Translations under genes and position numbers: made by a program
NCBI GenBank assembly: GCA_963769745.1
Contig: CAVYNB010000020.1
Coordinates: 1 to 64,000 of the forward strand
DNA: 64,000 nt
Direction of reading: 5' to 3'
From: JALORV01 sp963769745
GTDB lineage: Bacteria; Pseudomonadota; Gammaproteobacteria; Burkholderiales; Burkholderiaceae_F
Shown here: in pieces, positions 26,858 to 35,871 of the stretch
How positions within the stretch are numbered: the first letter of the stretch is position 1
How the letters are laid out: each line of letters opens with the position of its first letter
The notes under the pieces: generated by a model
The model's database searches: none
The model's input: only the letters and a program-made list of their open reading frames with translations
What the model was told of the DNA's origin: nothing

Positions 26858-27922
26858 TTGCAGAACCTTGTATCAATACTTGCGACGACCAGCACTCTTC
26901 CGGAGACGGTCGTGTCGAACCGCAGCATCGGGCAGTTGCTGCTCGACGGCATCGAGATCGACGATGAAGCCACTGCGGAAATTGTGGCGCGCATCCAGGA
27001 GCGCGCCGAGCTGATCGAGAAAAAGACCGGCCTGCGAGCGCGCCGCTTCTTCGCCCCGGAGGATTCACCCGTTGCGGTCGGGCTCGATCTGCTGGAGCGA
27101 CTGATGCAGGGCCAGGCCTGGTCCGAGCTCGACGCGATCATCGTCTCGTCATCGAGCACGCATGGCTTCCCGGGCCTGTCACAGCAGCTTGTCGCGGCCG
27201 CTCGGACGCGACATGCCGATCTCGGCGCACCGTTTGTGCTCGACATCGGCAGCAACGCCTGCACCGGCTTCATGTACGCGCTGGCCGTCGGCAGCAGCAC
27301 GATGAAGGCGCTCGGCTACCGTCGGGTCGCCTGTCTGGCGATCGAGTTCTCGTCGCGCTGCATCGCCTACGATCCGCTTGCGTTCGGCACCAGCACGCTG
27401 TTCGGCGACGCGGCCGCCGGCGTGTTGCTCGGACAGGGTGTGCAGGGAATCGCGCGGCTGTGTTCCGTGCGCGCCAGTTCGATGATCGACGCCGAAACGA
27501 TCGGCATGGTCAAGGGCTCGGGGATGCAGGCCGCGCACCTGTCGTTCGACGTGCCGAAGTCCGCGCGCTGGTTTATGTCCGGGCCCCCGGTCGCGCTGGG
27601 TGCAACCCGCATTCTGATCGACGAGATCCAGCGCGTGCAGCGCGACGGTGTGAAGATCGACTGGCTGATTCCGCACCAGGCCAACCTGACGCGCATCCTG
27701 ATCCCGGCCTGCGTAAAGACCGGCATCGAACCCGACCGACTGTGTGCGTCGTTCGCCGAAACCGGCAACACGTCGAGCGCGAGCATTCCGCTGCTGCTGG
27801 ACCAACTGGTCCATGACGGGCGGGCGCAGCCCGGGCAAACCGCGCTGATGATCGGATTTGGCGCGAGCTTTTCGGTCGGCTCGGCACTGCTGCAGTTCGA
27901 TCGGCTGCCAAGCGCAGCGTAG
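26858..27922 (+). CDS. beta-ketoacyl-ACP synthase III-like (thiolase-fold) enzyme
   Basis: The 354-residue protein has the KAS III/FabH fold and a complete Cys-His-Asn triad: Cys in IGSNACTGFMYALA, His in IPHQANLTRI, and Asn in FAETGNTSSASIPL, with GFGASFSVGSALL at the C-terminus. FabH enzymes prime fatty-acid synthesis by condensing an acyl-CoA with malonyl-ACP, and related enzymes make other ketones. The start is taken as TTG at 26858; no ATG fits the N-terminal VSILATTSTLPE pattern. It lies between the two ferredoxin-linked oxidoreductase sets, 105 bp after korB and 262 bp before the next gene, so co-transcription is uncertain. The substrate is unknown. Confidence 0.75.
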   Translation: MQNLVSILATTSTLPETVVSNRSIGQLLLDGIEIDDEATAEIVARIQERAELIEKKTGLRARRFFAPEDSPVAVGLDLLERLMQGQAWSELDAIIVSSSSTHGFPGLSQQLVAAARTRHADLGAPFVLDIGSNACTGFMYALAVGSSTMKALGYRRVACLAIEFSSRCIAYDPLAFGTSTLFGDAAAGVLLGQGVQGIARLCSVRASSMIDAETIGMVKGSGMQAAHLSFDVPKSARWFMSGPPVALGATRILIDEIQRVQRDGVKIDWLIPHQANLTRILIPACVKTGIEPDRLCASFAETGNTSSASIPLLLDQLVHDGRAQPGQTALMIGFGASFSVGSALLQFDRLPSAA

Positions 27923-28053
27923 CCCTTCGCCGCCTGAGAACAGTAGCCAAGAGCGCCGTCGTTTCAACTCGGCATTCAGGTACCCGAGCGACGCGCTCTG
28001 GTGCCGAATCCGTGTCATACACGCAGCGCTGTATGCCGCGGAGTTGAAGTCCG

Positions 28054-28067
28054 TTGCCCCAGATCAA
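28054..28067. promoter_or_regulatory. weak FNR/Anr-like box
   Basis: TTGCCCCAGATCAA matches the FNR-family consensus TTGAT-N4-ATCAA in eight of ten defined positions: the right half is perfect, the left half has two changes. It lies about 118 bp upstream of the second oxidoreductase operon, where oxygen-responsive control would make sense. With a single imperfect site this could be chance. Confidence 0.25.
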
Positions 28068-28184
28068 TCCCCGTCCGGCGTTCGAGGCGAATGCTCCGTC
28101 CTACGTGAGGCCGATTGCCTCGCTTCCCGCCGACGCTCCGCGCAGACGAGTGCACGGGATCACTGGCAGCGCGCGGAGACCACC

Positions 28185-29132
28185 ATGGCGCAGGCCGAGC
28201 AGGGGTCCGGGTTCCGGATCGTTGCGCGAGAGGATTACTCGGACGTCACCTACATGCTGGAGGTGGCGCACCCGATGATGGCGAAGGCCGCCAGGCCCGG
28301 GCAGTTCGTCATCGTGATGGAGCATGAGCACGGCGAGCGCATTCCGCTGACGATCGCCGACTTCGACCGCGAGCGCGGCACGATCACGCTGGTGATCCAG
28401 GCGGTCGGCAAGACCACGAAAGAGATGCAGGTCAGCTGCACGGTCGGCTCGACGCTCTTTGCACTGGTCGGTCCGATGGGCATCCCGAGCCATATCGGAA
28501 GCGCGAAGAAAGTCATCTGCGTCGGCGGCGGACTCGGCGTCGCGCCCGTCTACCCGCAGGCCCGCGCCTACAAGGAAAGCGGCGCCTACGTCATCGGCGT
28601 GGTCGGCTTCCGCAACAAGGACCTGATGTTCTGGCAGGACAAGTTCGCCAAGGTCTGCGACGAACTGATCGTCTGCACCGACGACGGCTCGGCCGGGATC
28701 AAGGGGCTCGTCACCGAAGGCATCAAGCAGTCGATCGCCCGGCATCCGGACATCGACGAGGTCGTTGCGATCGGGCCGCCGATCATGATGAAGGGCTGTT
28801 CCGAGGCCACCCGCAGCCACGGCATCAAGACGATGGTGAGTCTGAATCCCGTCATGGTCGACGGCACCGGCATGTGCGGCGGCTGCCGGGTCAAGGTCGG
28901 TGAGCAGGTCAAGTTCGCCTGTGTCGACGGCCCTGACTTCGATGGCCACCAGGTCGACTTCGACGACCTGATGGCGCGGCTGGTGCGCTACCGGCGCACC
29001 GAAAAGGACGCGCTCGAGCACTGGCAGGAAACTTGCCGCATCCGCGCCGACAAGGTGGTCGACCTGAAGACGGCAGTGCTCGGCGCCGAGGCCGAGATCC
29101 CGATCGACATTCAGCCCAGCACCGACGGCTGA
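28185..29132 (+). CDS. NfnA/SudB-type ferredoxin-NADP+ reductase subunit
   Basis: The 315-residue protein is an FNR-like flavoprotein with a C-terminal iron-sulfur motif of the dihydroorotate-dehydrogenase-electron-transfer type (Cys231, Cys234, Cys246 in GMCGGCRVKVGEQ and FACVDG). FAD/NAD contacts include RIPLTIADFDRERGTI, VGPMGIPS and CVGGGLGVAPVYPQ. This is the small subunit of SudAB/NfnAB-type enzymes, which exchange electrons among ferredoxin, NADPH and, in bifurcating members, NADH. It is followed 16 bp later by its usual partner, a GltD-like large subunit. The start at 28185 has a GGAG site; upstream in-frame codons do not resemble the family. Confidence 0.88.
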   Translation: MAQAEQGSGFRIVAREDYSDVTYMLEVAHPMMAKAARPGQFVIVMEHEHGERIPLTIADFDRERGTITLVIQAVGKTTKEMQVSCTVGSTLFALVGPMGIPSHIGSAKKVICVGGGLGVAPVYPQARAYKESGAYVIGVVGFRNKDLMFWQDKFAKVCDELIVCTDDGSAGIKGLVTEGIKQSIARHPDIDEVVAIGPPIMMKGCSEATRSHGIKTMVSLNPVMVDGTGMCGGCRVKVGEQVKFACVDGPDFDGHQVDFDDLMARLVRYRRTEKDALEHWQETCRIRADKVVDLKTAVLGAEAEIPIDIQPSTDG

Positions 29133-29148
29133 GCGCAGGAGGCGATCC

Positions 29149-30654
29149 ATGGCCACGGCAAAGAAGAAGACCATCCGCACGATTCCGCAGGCGCGGACTC
29201 CGATGCCGGAGCAGGATCCGCTGGTGCGGGCGCGCAACTTCAGCGAGGTCGCCTGCGGTTACCGGCTCGAGGATGCGCTGGTCGAGGCGGAGCGTTGCCT
29301 GCAGTGTCCGGACGAGCCCTGCGTGCGCGGCTGCCCGGTCGGCATCGACATTCCCGCCTTTATCAAGAAGATCACCGAGAAGCACTACAACGGTGCCTAC
29401 GACATCATCACCGACACCAATTTGCTGCCGTCGGTGTGCGGCCGGGTCTGCCCGCAGGAAAACCAGTGCGAAGGCGTGTGCACGGTGGGCGAGACACTGG
29501 AACCCGTGGCCATCGGCCGTCTCGAGCGCTTCGTCGGCGACATGGCGATTGCCGAAGGCTGGGAGAACGTGCCGTACATCGAGCCGTCGGGCTTCAAGGT
29601 CGGCATCGTCGGCGCCGGGCCGGCCGGCATGGCGTGCGCGGCCGACATGGCGAAGGCCGGCTGCGAGGTCATCGTCTACGAAGCCTTCCATACGCCGGGC
29701 GGCGTGCTCAAGTACGGCATCCCGGACTTCCGGTTGCCGAACAGCGTCATCGACGCCGAGATCGACAAGGTCCGGAACCTCGGTGTGCGCTTCGAGTGCA
29801 ACACGCTGGTCGGACGGCTCTTCACGATTGAGCAGATGGTCACCGAGATGGGTTTCCATGCCGTCTTCATCGGCACCGGCGCCGGCTATCCAAGCTTCAT
29901 GGGCATTCCCGGCGAATCGCTGAACGGCGTGCTGTCGGCCAACGAACTGCTCACGCGCTGCAACCTGATGCGGGCGCGCGACTTCCCCAGTTTCGACACG
30001 CCGCTGCAGCCGGGCAAGCATGTTGCCGTGATCGGTGCCGGCAACACGGCCATGGACGCGCTGCGCGTGTCGCTGCGGCTGGGCGCCGACTCCGTGCACT
30101 GCATCTACCGCCGCTCCAAGAAGGAGGCGCCGGCGCGCGTGGAGGAAGTCCACCACGCCGAACAGGAAGGGGTCGATTTCAACTGGCTGACGAGCCCGGT
30201 CGAAATCCTTGGCGACGCGAACAACAACGTGCGCGCGTTGCGCTGCGTGAAAATGGAACTCGGTGAGCCCGATGAGTCGGGTCGCCGCCGTCCGGTCGTC
30301 GTGCCGGGCAGCGAGTTCGAGTTCGTCACCGACATGGTGGTGTTCGCGATCGGCACCAATGCCAATCCGATCCTCGGGCAGACCGCCAAGCTGAAGCTCA
30401 ACAAGTGGGGCTACATCGCCACCGACGACAAGCTCGCGACCTCGATCGCCGGGGTGTATGCCGGCGGCGACATCGTCACAGGTGCCGCGACGGTGATCCA
30501 GGCGATGGGCGCCGGGCGCAAGGCTGCTCGCAGCATGAAGGCCTACCTTGGACTGCGTGACAGCGACGCCGTCTATGACACCGGTGACGGCGGATCGCTC
30601 TTCGGAATTCCGCGCGAAGAGCATGGCTTCGCGCAGATCCGCGTCGCACGCTAG
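29149..30654 (+). CDS. NfnB/SudA-type NADPH-dependent GltD-like large subunit
   Basis: The 501-residue protein belongs to the glutamate-synthase small-chain family in its NfnB/SudA form. The N-terminal cluster region has Cys50, Cys53, Cys58 and Cys62 (CLQCPDEPCVRGCP) and a second group in SVCGRVCPQENQCEGVC. FAD binding is VGIVGAGPAGMACAAD, and NADPH binding is VAVIGAGNTAMDALRVSLRL. The final FAD motif is GVYAGGDIVTGAATVIQAMG. No glutamate synthase large chain is nearby; the adjacent SudB-like gene makes a ferredoxin:NADP+ oxidoreductase more likely. It lies directly upstream of the second korAB pair. Confidence 0.88.
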   Translation: MATAKKKTIRTIPQARTPMPEQDPLVRARNFSEVACGYRLEDALVEAERCLQCPDEPCVRGCPVGIDIPAFIKKITEKHYNGAYDIITDTNLLPSVCGRVCPQENQCEGVCTVGETLEPVAIGRLERFVGDMAIAEGWENVPYIEPSGFKVGIVGAGPAGMACAADMAKAGCEVIVYEAFHTPGGVLKYGIPDFRLPNSVIDAEIDKVRNLGVRFECNTLVGRLFTIEQMVTEMGFHAVFIGTGAGYPSFMGIPGESLNGVLSANELLTRCNLMRARDFPSFDTPLQPGKHVAVIGAGNTAMDALRVSLRLGADSVHCIYRRSKKEAPARVEEVHHAEQEGVDFNWLTSPVEILGDANNNVRALRCVKMELGEPDESGRRRPVVVPGSEFEFVTDMVVFAIGTNANPILGQTAKLKLNKWGYIATDDKLATSIAGVYAGGDIVTGAATVIQAMGAGRKAARSMKAYLGLRDSDAVYDTGDGGSLFGIPREEHGFAQIRVAR

Positions 30655-30696
30655 CCGCCCCCGCACGACACAGACTGGGAAACGCAAGGAACGAGC

Positions 30697-32592
30697 ATGA
30701 GTGCAGTCCTGGAACGCCCCGCAGCCAAGGGAGTCGGAACCAAACCGGCCGTGAAGCTGCCCGAGCACATCGTCGAAGTGATCAGCGATTCCGGCGAAGG
30801 CGCGCAGCGCTGCGGCCAGGCCTTTGCCTCGATCGCAGCGCGCAGCGGCAACGGCATCTGGACGGTGGAGATCATTCCGGCCGAGATCCAGCCGCCGGCG
30901 CGCAGCGTGGCCGGCGCCAGCGGCATCCGCATCCGCGTCGGCAGCGAGCAGGTCACCAACGGCGGCGACGAGACCGACCTGGTGATCGCGTTCAACGAGC
31001 AGGTGCTGCTCGGACGGGTGCGCGCAGGCGAACTCAAGCAAGGCGCGACGATTTTGCTCGAGAACATGTGGGCCGAGCACCGCGACAAGGACATCGTCAA
31101 GTCCTACAACGAGACGCTCCAGGCACTCAAGGAGGCGGGCTTTCGCGTCATCAGCCTGCCGCTGGAGAAGGAGTGTCGCGCGTTGATGAGCGATCCGCGC
31201 CGCGGCAAGAACATGTTCGTGCTCGGCGTGCTTGCCAGCATCTACAGCTTCGACCTGCAGCTGGCGCGTGACCAGATCGCGCTGACGTTCGGCAAGAAGG
31301 ACCAGAAGGTCATCGACTCCAACGTGCGGCTGATGGAAGCGGGCTTCGCGTGGGGCGAAGCGAATCTCGACTTCAAGTACGAGATTCCCGCCGAAAAGGC
31401 CAAGGTGCCGCAGATAGTCGTCAACGGCAACACGGCGATCGCGCTCGGCGTGCTCGCTTCGGGCATGGACATCTGCGCGATGTACCCGATCACGCCGGCG
31501 ACGTCGGCGTCGCACTACCTGTCGGAGTGCTTCGAGCGGGTCGGCGGCATCGTGCACCAGGCCGAGGACGAAATCGCCGCCTGTGCGTTCGCGATCGGCG
31601 CGTCGTATGCCGGCCGCTGCGCCGTGACGATCACCTCGGGACCGGGTTACTCGCTGAAGCAGGAAGGCATCGGACTCGCAGTGATGGCCGAGATTCCGCT
31701 GGTTGTCGTGAACGTGCAGCGCGGCGGACCCAGCACCGGGCAGCCAACCAAGGTCGAACAGGCCGACCTGCTGACCGCCATTTACGGTAGCCACGGCGAC
31801 GCGCCGAAGGTGGTTATCGCAGCGACCGGCATCGAGGACTGCTTCTACTCGATGATCACGGCGCGCAAGATCGCCGAGACCTTCAACATGGTCGTGGTGG
31901 TCCTGACGGACGCCAGCCTGGCCACGGCGCAGCAGCCGTTCGCGCGGCCGAACTTCTCGGAAGACTGGCTTGCTCCGCCGATCGACCAGTCGCCGTTGCC
32001 CGTGGGTGCGAAGCCTTATGACTGGGACAAGTTGACCGGCATCGCACGCCGCTTCTCACCCGGTCAGCCGAACGGCATGCACACGGTGACGGGGCTGGCA
32101 CACGATCGCGCGAGCAAGGTCGCCTATGACCCATCGATCAACGAGGAAGGCCTGCGCGCCCGCAGCCTGAAACTGGCCGCGCTGCAAAAGACTCTGAAGA
32201 CGCCGTCCGTGTACGGCGACCCTGAGGGTGACCTGCTGGTGGTCGGCTGGGGCAGTACGCAGGGGATTATCGAGGAAGCCGTGCAGCGTGTGCGCGACGA
32301 AGGGCTGAAGGTGTCGGCGCTGCAGATGCGCTTCATACAGCCGATGCCCTCCGGCATCACGGCCATCCTGAAGCGCTTCAGGAAGGTGATGACGGTCGAG
32401 GGCACGTGGGCCGACCGCCCGGAAGAAGACGAACTGATCGACGAAGAGAACCGGCGCTACGCACCGCTCGCAATGATGCTGCGGTCGCGCACGCTGGTCG
32501 ATGTCGACTGCTGGACCGAAGCCCGTGGCCAGCCGATCAAACCCGGCCTGGTGGTCAACGCCATCCGCGCCAAACTGAGCGAAGGAAAGTAG
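30697..32592 (+). CDS. 2-oxoacid:ferredoxin oxidoreductase alpha subunit with fused gamma domain (set 2)
   Basis: The 631-residue protein has the same gamma-alpha fusion as set 1 but a clearly different sequence. The gamma domain (SDSGEGAQRCGQAFASIA, about residues 30-215) precedes an alpha domain with GNTAIALGVLASGMDICAMY, PITPATSASHYLSE, QAEDEIAACAFAIGASYAG, TITSGPGYSLKQEG and QRGGPSTGQPTKVEQAD. It has a longer N-terminus than set 1. An AAGGA site precedes the ATG. The matching beta gene follows after 3 bp. The substrate is unresolved: the sequence is Kor-like, but having two sets suggests different 2-oxoacids or different electron partners. Confidence 0.86.
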   Translation: MSAVLERPAAKGVGTKPAVKLPEHIVEVISDSGEGAQRCGQAFASIAARSGNGIWTVEIIPAEIQPPARSVAGASGIRIRVGSEQVTNGGDETDLVIAFNEQVLLGRVRAGELKQGATILLENMWAEHRDKDIVKSYNETLQALKEAGFRVISLPLEKECRALMSDPRRGKNMFVLGVLASIYSFDLQLARDQIALTFGKKDQKVIDSNVRLMEAGFAWGEANLDFKYEIPAEKAKVPQIVVNGNTAIALGVLASGMDICAMYPITPATSASHYLSECFERVGGIVHQAEDEIAACAFAIGASYAGRCAVTITSGPGYSLKQEGIGLAVMAEIPLVVVNVQRGGPSTGQPTKVEQADLLTAIYGSHGDAPKVVIAATGIEDCFYSMITARKIAETFNMVVVVLTDASLATAQQPFARPNFSEDWLAPPIDQSPLPVGAKPYDWDKLTGIARRFSPGQPNGMHTVTGLAHDRASKVAYDPSINEEGLRARSLKLAALQKTLKTPSVYGDPEGDLLVVGWGSTQGIIEEAVQRVRDEGLKVSALQMRFIQPMPSGITAILKRFRKVMTVEGTWADRPEEDELIDEENRRYAPLAMMLRSRTLVDVDCWTEARGQPIKPGLVVNAIRAKLSEGK

Positions 32593-32595
32593 ACG

Positions 32596-33582
32596 ATGGG
32601 TTCCGCACTCAGCCAGTGCATCATCAAGCTGCACGAGGAACGCCACACGCTCGAGGACTACCAGGGCGGCGTGCCGCGCTGGTGCAGCGGGTGCGGAGAC
32701 AACGCGATCCTGGCGGCTGTCCAGCGCCTGTGCCGCGACGAGGACCTTGCGCCCGAGCGCACGGTGTTCGTGTCCGGCATCGGCTGCTCGAGCCGCTTCC
32801 CTCACTACATGAAGACCTACGGCTTCCACGGCATCCACGGCCGCGCCTTCCCGCTCGCCGAAGGCGTGAAAATGGCGCGTCCCGACCTCAATGTCTTCGT
32901 CAACACCGGCGACGGCGACTGCTGCAGCATCGGCGCGGCGCACTGGATCCACGCCATCCGCTACAACATGAATCTCACGGTGATCCTGCACGACAACCAG
33001 GTGTACGGACTCACCAAGAAGCAGGCTTCACCGACCTCGCCGGTCGGATTCAAGAGCAACACCACGCCGCGCGGTTCCGTGCTCGAGCCGCTGAACCCGC
33101 TGTCCGTGACGCTGGGCGTGCAGAACGCCTCGTTCGTGGCCCAGGGCGTGGACTGGATTCCGGAACTCCTCTACGACATCATCTCCAAGGCGTTCAAGCA
33201 TCGCGGCTTCTCGTTCGTGCGCATCATCCAGCGCTGCCCCGAGTGGCTGCCGACGACGTTCGAACCGTGGATGCACGATCCGGGCAAGACACTGCTGCTC
33301 ACGCACGAAAACGGACTGCAGCCGAGTGCAGACACCAGCCGGATCTACAAGAACCAGCGCGAGCACGATCCGCTGAACATCCATCAGGCACGCGAAATCG
33401 CGTCGGGCACCGATCCGATTCCGGTCGGCATCCTGTATCACGACCCGAGCGTGCCGTGCTACGACGATCTGCGTGGAGCCGGACAACCGCGCACCACCGA
33501 GGCCATTCGTGCCGGACTCAACAAGGAGTTCGACAAGTTCACGATATGGCCGGACGAGGAGCGCGAGCTTCGCGCCGCCTAA
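32596..33582 (+). CDS. 2-oxoacid:ferredoxin oxidoreductase beta subunit (set 2)
   Basis: The 328-residue subunit keeps the TPP and [4Fe-4S] residues: Cys30 and Cys33 (RWCSGCGDN), the Cys of SGIGCSSRFP, a further Cys in IIQRCPEW, TPP/Mg motif NTGDGDCCSIG, and HDNQVYGLTKKQASPTS. Compared with set 1, the substrate-side loop reads LTKKQASPTS instead of LTKGQFSATA, and the C-terminal region differs strongly (YHDPSVPCYDDL). That points to separate ancestry, not a recent tandem duplication. It starts 3 bp after the alpha gene. Confidence 0.88.
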   Translation: MGSALSQCIIKLHEERHTLEDYQGGVPRWCSGCGDNAILAAVQRLCRDEDLAPERTVFVSGIGCSSRFPHYMKTYGFHGIHGRAFPLAEGVKMARPDLNVFVNTGDGDCCSIGAAHWIHAIRYNMNLTVILHDNQVYGLTKKQASPTSPVGFKSNTTPRGSVLEPLNPLSVTLGVQNASFVAQGVDWIPELLYDIISKAFKHRGFSFVRIIQRCPEWLPTTFEPWMHDPGKTLLLTHENGLQPSADTSRIYKNQREHDPLNIHQAREIASGTDPIPVGILYHDPSVPCYDDLRGAGQPRTTEAIRAGLNKEFDKFTIWPDEERELRAA

Positions 33583-33616
33583 TCCCCTGCCGACAACCGA
33601 TTCGAGGCTCGCCGCC

Positions 33617-35848
33617 ATGGACATGGCCGCCAAGTTCCAGGACCAGACCGTTTTTCACATGACCGGCAAACGCTCGGGCGACGGACTCGCCGCGTTGCAG
33701 GCCGGATTCCGCCCCGCGCTGCTGGCCGCGTATCGGGACCTGACGCGCCTGCGCTACGACTATCCGGTCGTGCTGCTCGAGCGCGATGCAGGCACCGACT
33801 ACGTGAAGTCGCTCTCGTCGGTCGTGGGCGAGTTGATCGCTGACATCGCGCCGCGCGGCATCGAGGGTGAGCGCGTGCGCAAGCACCTGCTGCGCCTCGA
33901 ACGCGAGATCCGCGTGCTGCTTGCCGCCGGCACGGTCGGAACGCTGACCGAGCTATGGCCGCTCGCGGCGGTCAAGGCCGCCGGCCGCGACGACAACGTG
34001 CGCGAGATCCTCACGCGGGCCGCGCAGTCGCTGGAGGTCGACGGCGAGGTGTTGAACTGCGAAGGTGACCTCGCGGCGCGCTTCCTCAGCCGCGCGTGGC
34101 AGAACGTGCAATCCGAACGGTCGCGGCAGTTCCGCACGCTGGTCGATCATCTGGTGCGCAAGCTCTCGGACATCCTGCGCGCTGCCCACGTCCATTCGCA
34201 GGCGGGCCAGCAAGCGGCCGCACTGCAATCCGGGTTCGGGACGCTGCATTCGGACATCTTCGATTTCTCCGCCATGTCGCGCCTGGTGTCGCGCAATGTG
34301 CCGCAGGACGAGCTGCCCGCACTCCGGCGCCAGCGGATCGAGTGGGCGCTTTCGATCCTGCGCAACCAGCCCTTTTATCCCGACCCCAAGGGCGCGGGCG
34401 CGGAAACGGTCTACGAGTTCGCGTTCAGCGACTGCGCAACGGCGATCGAGGCGCATCGCACGCGGCTGCCCAAGCTGGTCGAGGTCGTGAAAGCCATCGC
34501 CGTGGCGGAACTCGAGGCGCGTGGCGGCTATGTCGAGGCCAACCATGACGCGTTCTTCGAGAGCTATGACGAGCACGCGCTGACAGCCGACGACCTGGCG
34601 CAGTTCCCGGATTACCTGGTCTGCATTCCGCCGGACCGCAATGCGGCGCCCGAGAATGCCGCGCTGCTGGAGATGCTTTCCGCCGGCATGCCGGTGAAGG
34701 TCCTGGTGCAGCTCACCGACCTGCTGGAAGACGCCGCCATCGGCCAGGGTCACTTTGCCTTCGGCGTGCGCAGCGCCCGGCTGGCCACGACCGCGATGGG
34801 CCTCGGTGGCATGTTCGTGCTCCAGTCGACGAGCTCGAACCTGTATGCACTGCGCGAGCGCGTGCGGTGTGGCATGGGTTGCCGCGGTCCGGCGTTGTTC
34901 AGCGTGTTCACGGGTTCGCCCGACAGTGCCAGTGAACTGTCCGCGTACCTCACGGCGGCCGCGGCAATGAAGTCGCGCGCCTTTCCGGCCTTCACCTACG
35001 ACGCCAACGCCGGCAGCAACTGGGCGACCCGTTTTTCCTTCGAGAACAACCGCAATCCCGAGGACGACTGGCCGGTCGAGGACTTCGAGTACGCCGACGA
35101 GTCCCTGCAGCGCATCCAGGAACGCATTCACTTCACTTATGCCGACTTCGTGCTGTGCGACCGCCGGCACGCGCACCATTTTGCGGTCGTTCCACGCGAA
35201 CGCTGGACCACGTCCATGCTGCCGGCGGCCGACTGGCTGGTGCTGTCCGAACGCGAAGCGGCCGAGCGCGTCCCGTACATCCTTGCCGTCGACGGTTCCG
35301 ACCAGCTGCATCGCGTGATCGTCGACTCGCGACTGCTGCAGTCGACGCGCCGGTGCCTCCTGCTGTGGCATCGCCTGCAGGAACACGGAGGTATTCACAA
35401 CTCGCACGCAGACCAGGCCCTGGCACGCGAGAAGGTGACGTGGGAAGCGCAGAAGCAGCAGGAAATCGAGGCGTTGAAGCAGGCGGCCCCGACGACGGCC
35501 GCAACGGCGGCAACTTCTGCGACTGCAGAGTCCGCAGCCGCCCCACCGACTGTGGCAACCGCGGCGGAAGAAACGGCCGAGGCTGCGGCGGCGCCGCCGT
35601 CCGACGAGCCGTGGATCGAGACCATCCGCTGCTCGAGCTGCAACGAGTGCCAGAACATCAACGACAAGCTGTTTGCGTACAACGACAACAAGCAGGCCTA
35701 CATCAAGGACGTGAACGCCGGCACCTATCGCCACATGATCGAAGCGGCCGAGGCCTGCCAGGTCGCGATCATCCATCCAGGCAAGCCGAAGAACCCGAAC
35801 GAGCCGGGACTCGAGGAACTGCTGGAGCGCGCAAAGCCGTTCCTGTAA
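33617..35848 (+). CDS. large orphan protein with C-terminal CxxCxxC...C iron-sulfur domain
   Basis: I do not recognise this 743-residue protein as a named family. Residues 1-about 600 are globular with no signal peptide or membrane helix. A stretch around residues 350-500 (GMPVKVLVQLTDLLEDAAIG, SARLATTAMGLGGMFVLQS, CGMGCRGPALFSVFTGSP, FPAFTYDANAGSNWATRF) recalls, weakly, the thiamine-binding end of pyruvate:ferredoxin oxidoreductase, but no GDG TPP motif is present. An Ala/Thr/Pro-rich linker (about 615-662) leads to a small domain with Cys672, Cys675, Cys678 and Cys714 (CSSCNEC...C), consistent with one [4Fe-4S] cluster. The start at 33617 is chosen because upstream codons overlap the beta gene in another frame. 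Position 34 bp after the set 2 beta gene suggests an electron-transfer partner or adaptor (inference). Confidence 0.7.
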   Translation: MDMAAKFQDQTVFHMTGKRSGDGLAALQAGFRPALLAAYRDLTRLRYDYPVVLLERDAGTDYVKSLSSVVGELIADIAPRGIEGERVRKHLLRLEREIRVLLAAGTVGTLTELWPLAAVKAAGRDDNVREILTRAAQSLEVDGEVLNCEGDLAARFLSRAWQNVQSERSRQFRTLVDHLVRKLSDILRAAHVHSQAGQQAAALQSGFGTLHSDIFDFSAMSRLVSRNVPQDELPALRRQRIEWALSILRNQPFYPDPKGAGAETVYEFAFSDCATAIEAHRTRLPKLVEVVKAIAVAELEARGGYVEANHDAFFESYDEHALTADDLAQFPDYLVCIPPDRNAAPENAALLEMLSAGMPVKVLVQLTDLLEDAAIGQGHFAFGVRSARLATTAMGLGGMFVLQSTSSNLYALRERVRCGMGCRGPALFSVFTGSPDSASELSAYLTAAAAMKSRAFPAFTYDANAGSNWATRFSFENNRNPEDDWPVEDFEYADESLQRIQERIHFTYADFVLCDRRHAHHFAVVPRERWTTSMLPAADWLVLSEREAAERVPYILAVDGSDQLHRVIVDSRLLQSTRRCLLLWHRLQEHGGIHNSHADQALAREKVTWEAQKQQEIEALKQAAPTTAATAATSATAESAAAPPTVATAAEETAEAAAAPPSDEPWIETIRCSSCNECQNINDKLFAYNDNKQAYIKDVNAGTYRHMIEAAEACQVAIIHPGKPKNPNEPGLEELLERAKPFL

Positions 35849-35871
35849 GCACGCGCGGCAGCGAGCCGGCG

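Noticed and set aside
29149..30654. Glutamate synthase small subunit (gltD)
   Set aside because: The family match is real, but there is no large subunit nearby, and the adjacent SudB/NfnA-like gene identifies it as the partner of a ferredoxin:NADP+ oxidoreductase instead.
28909..31794. An open frame of 961 codons antisense to the SudA-like and korA set 2 genes
   Set aside because: Same codon-bias shadow effect; it crosses two real genes and their intergenic gap and has no recognisable domain.
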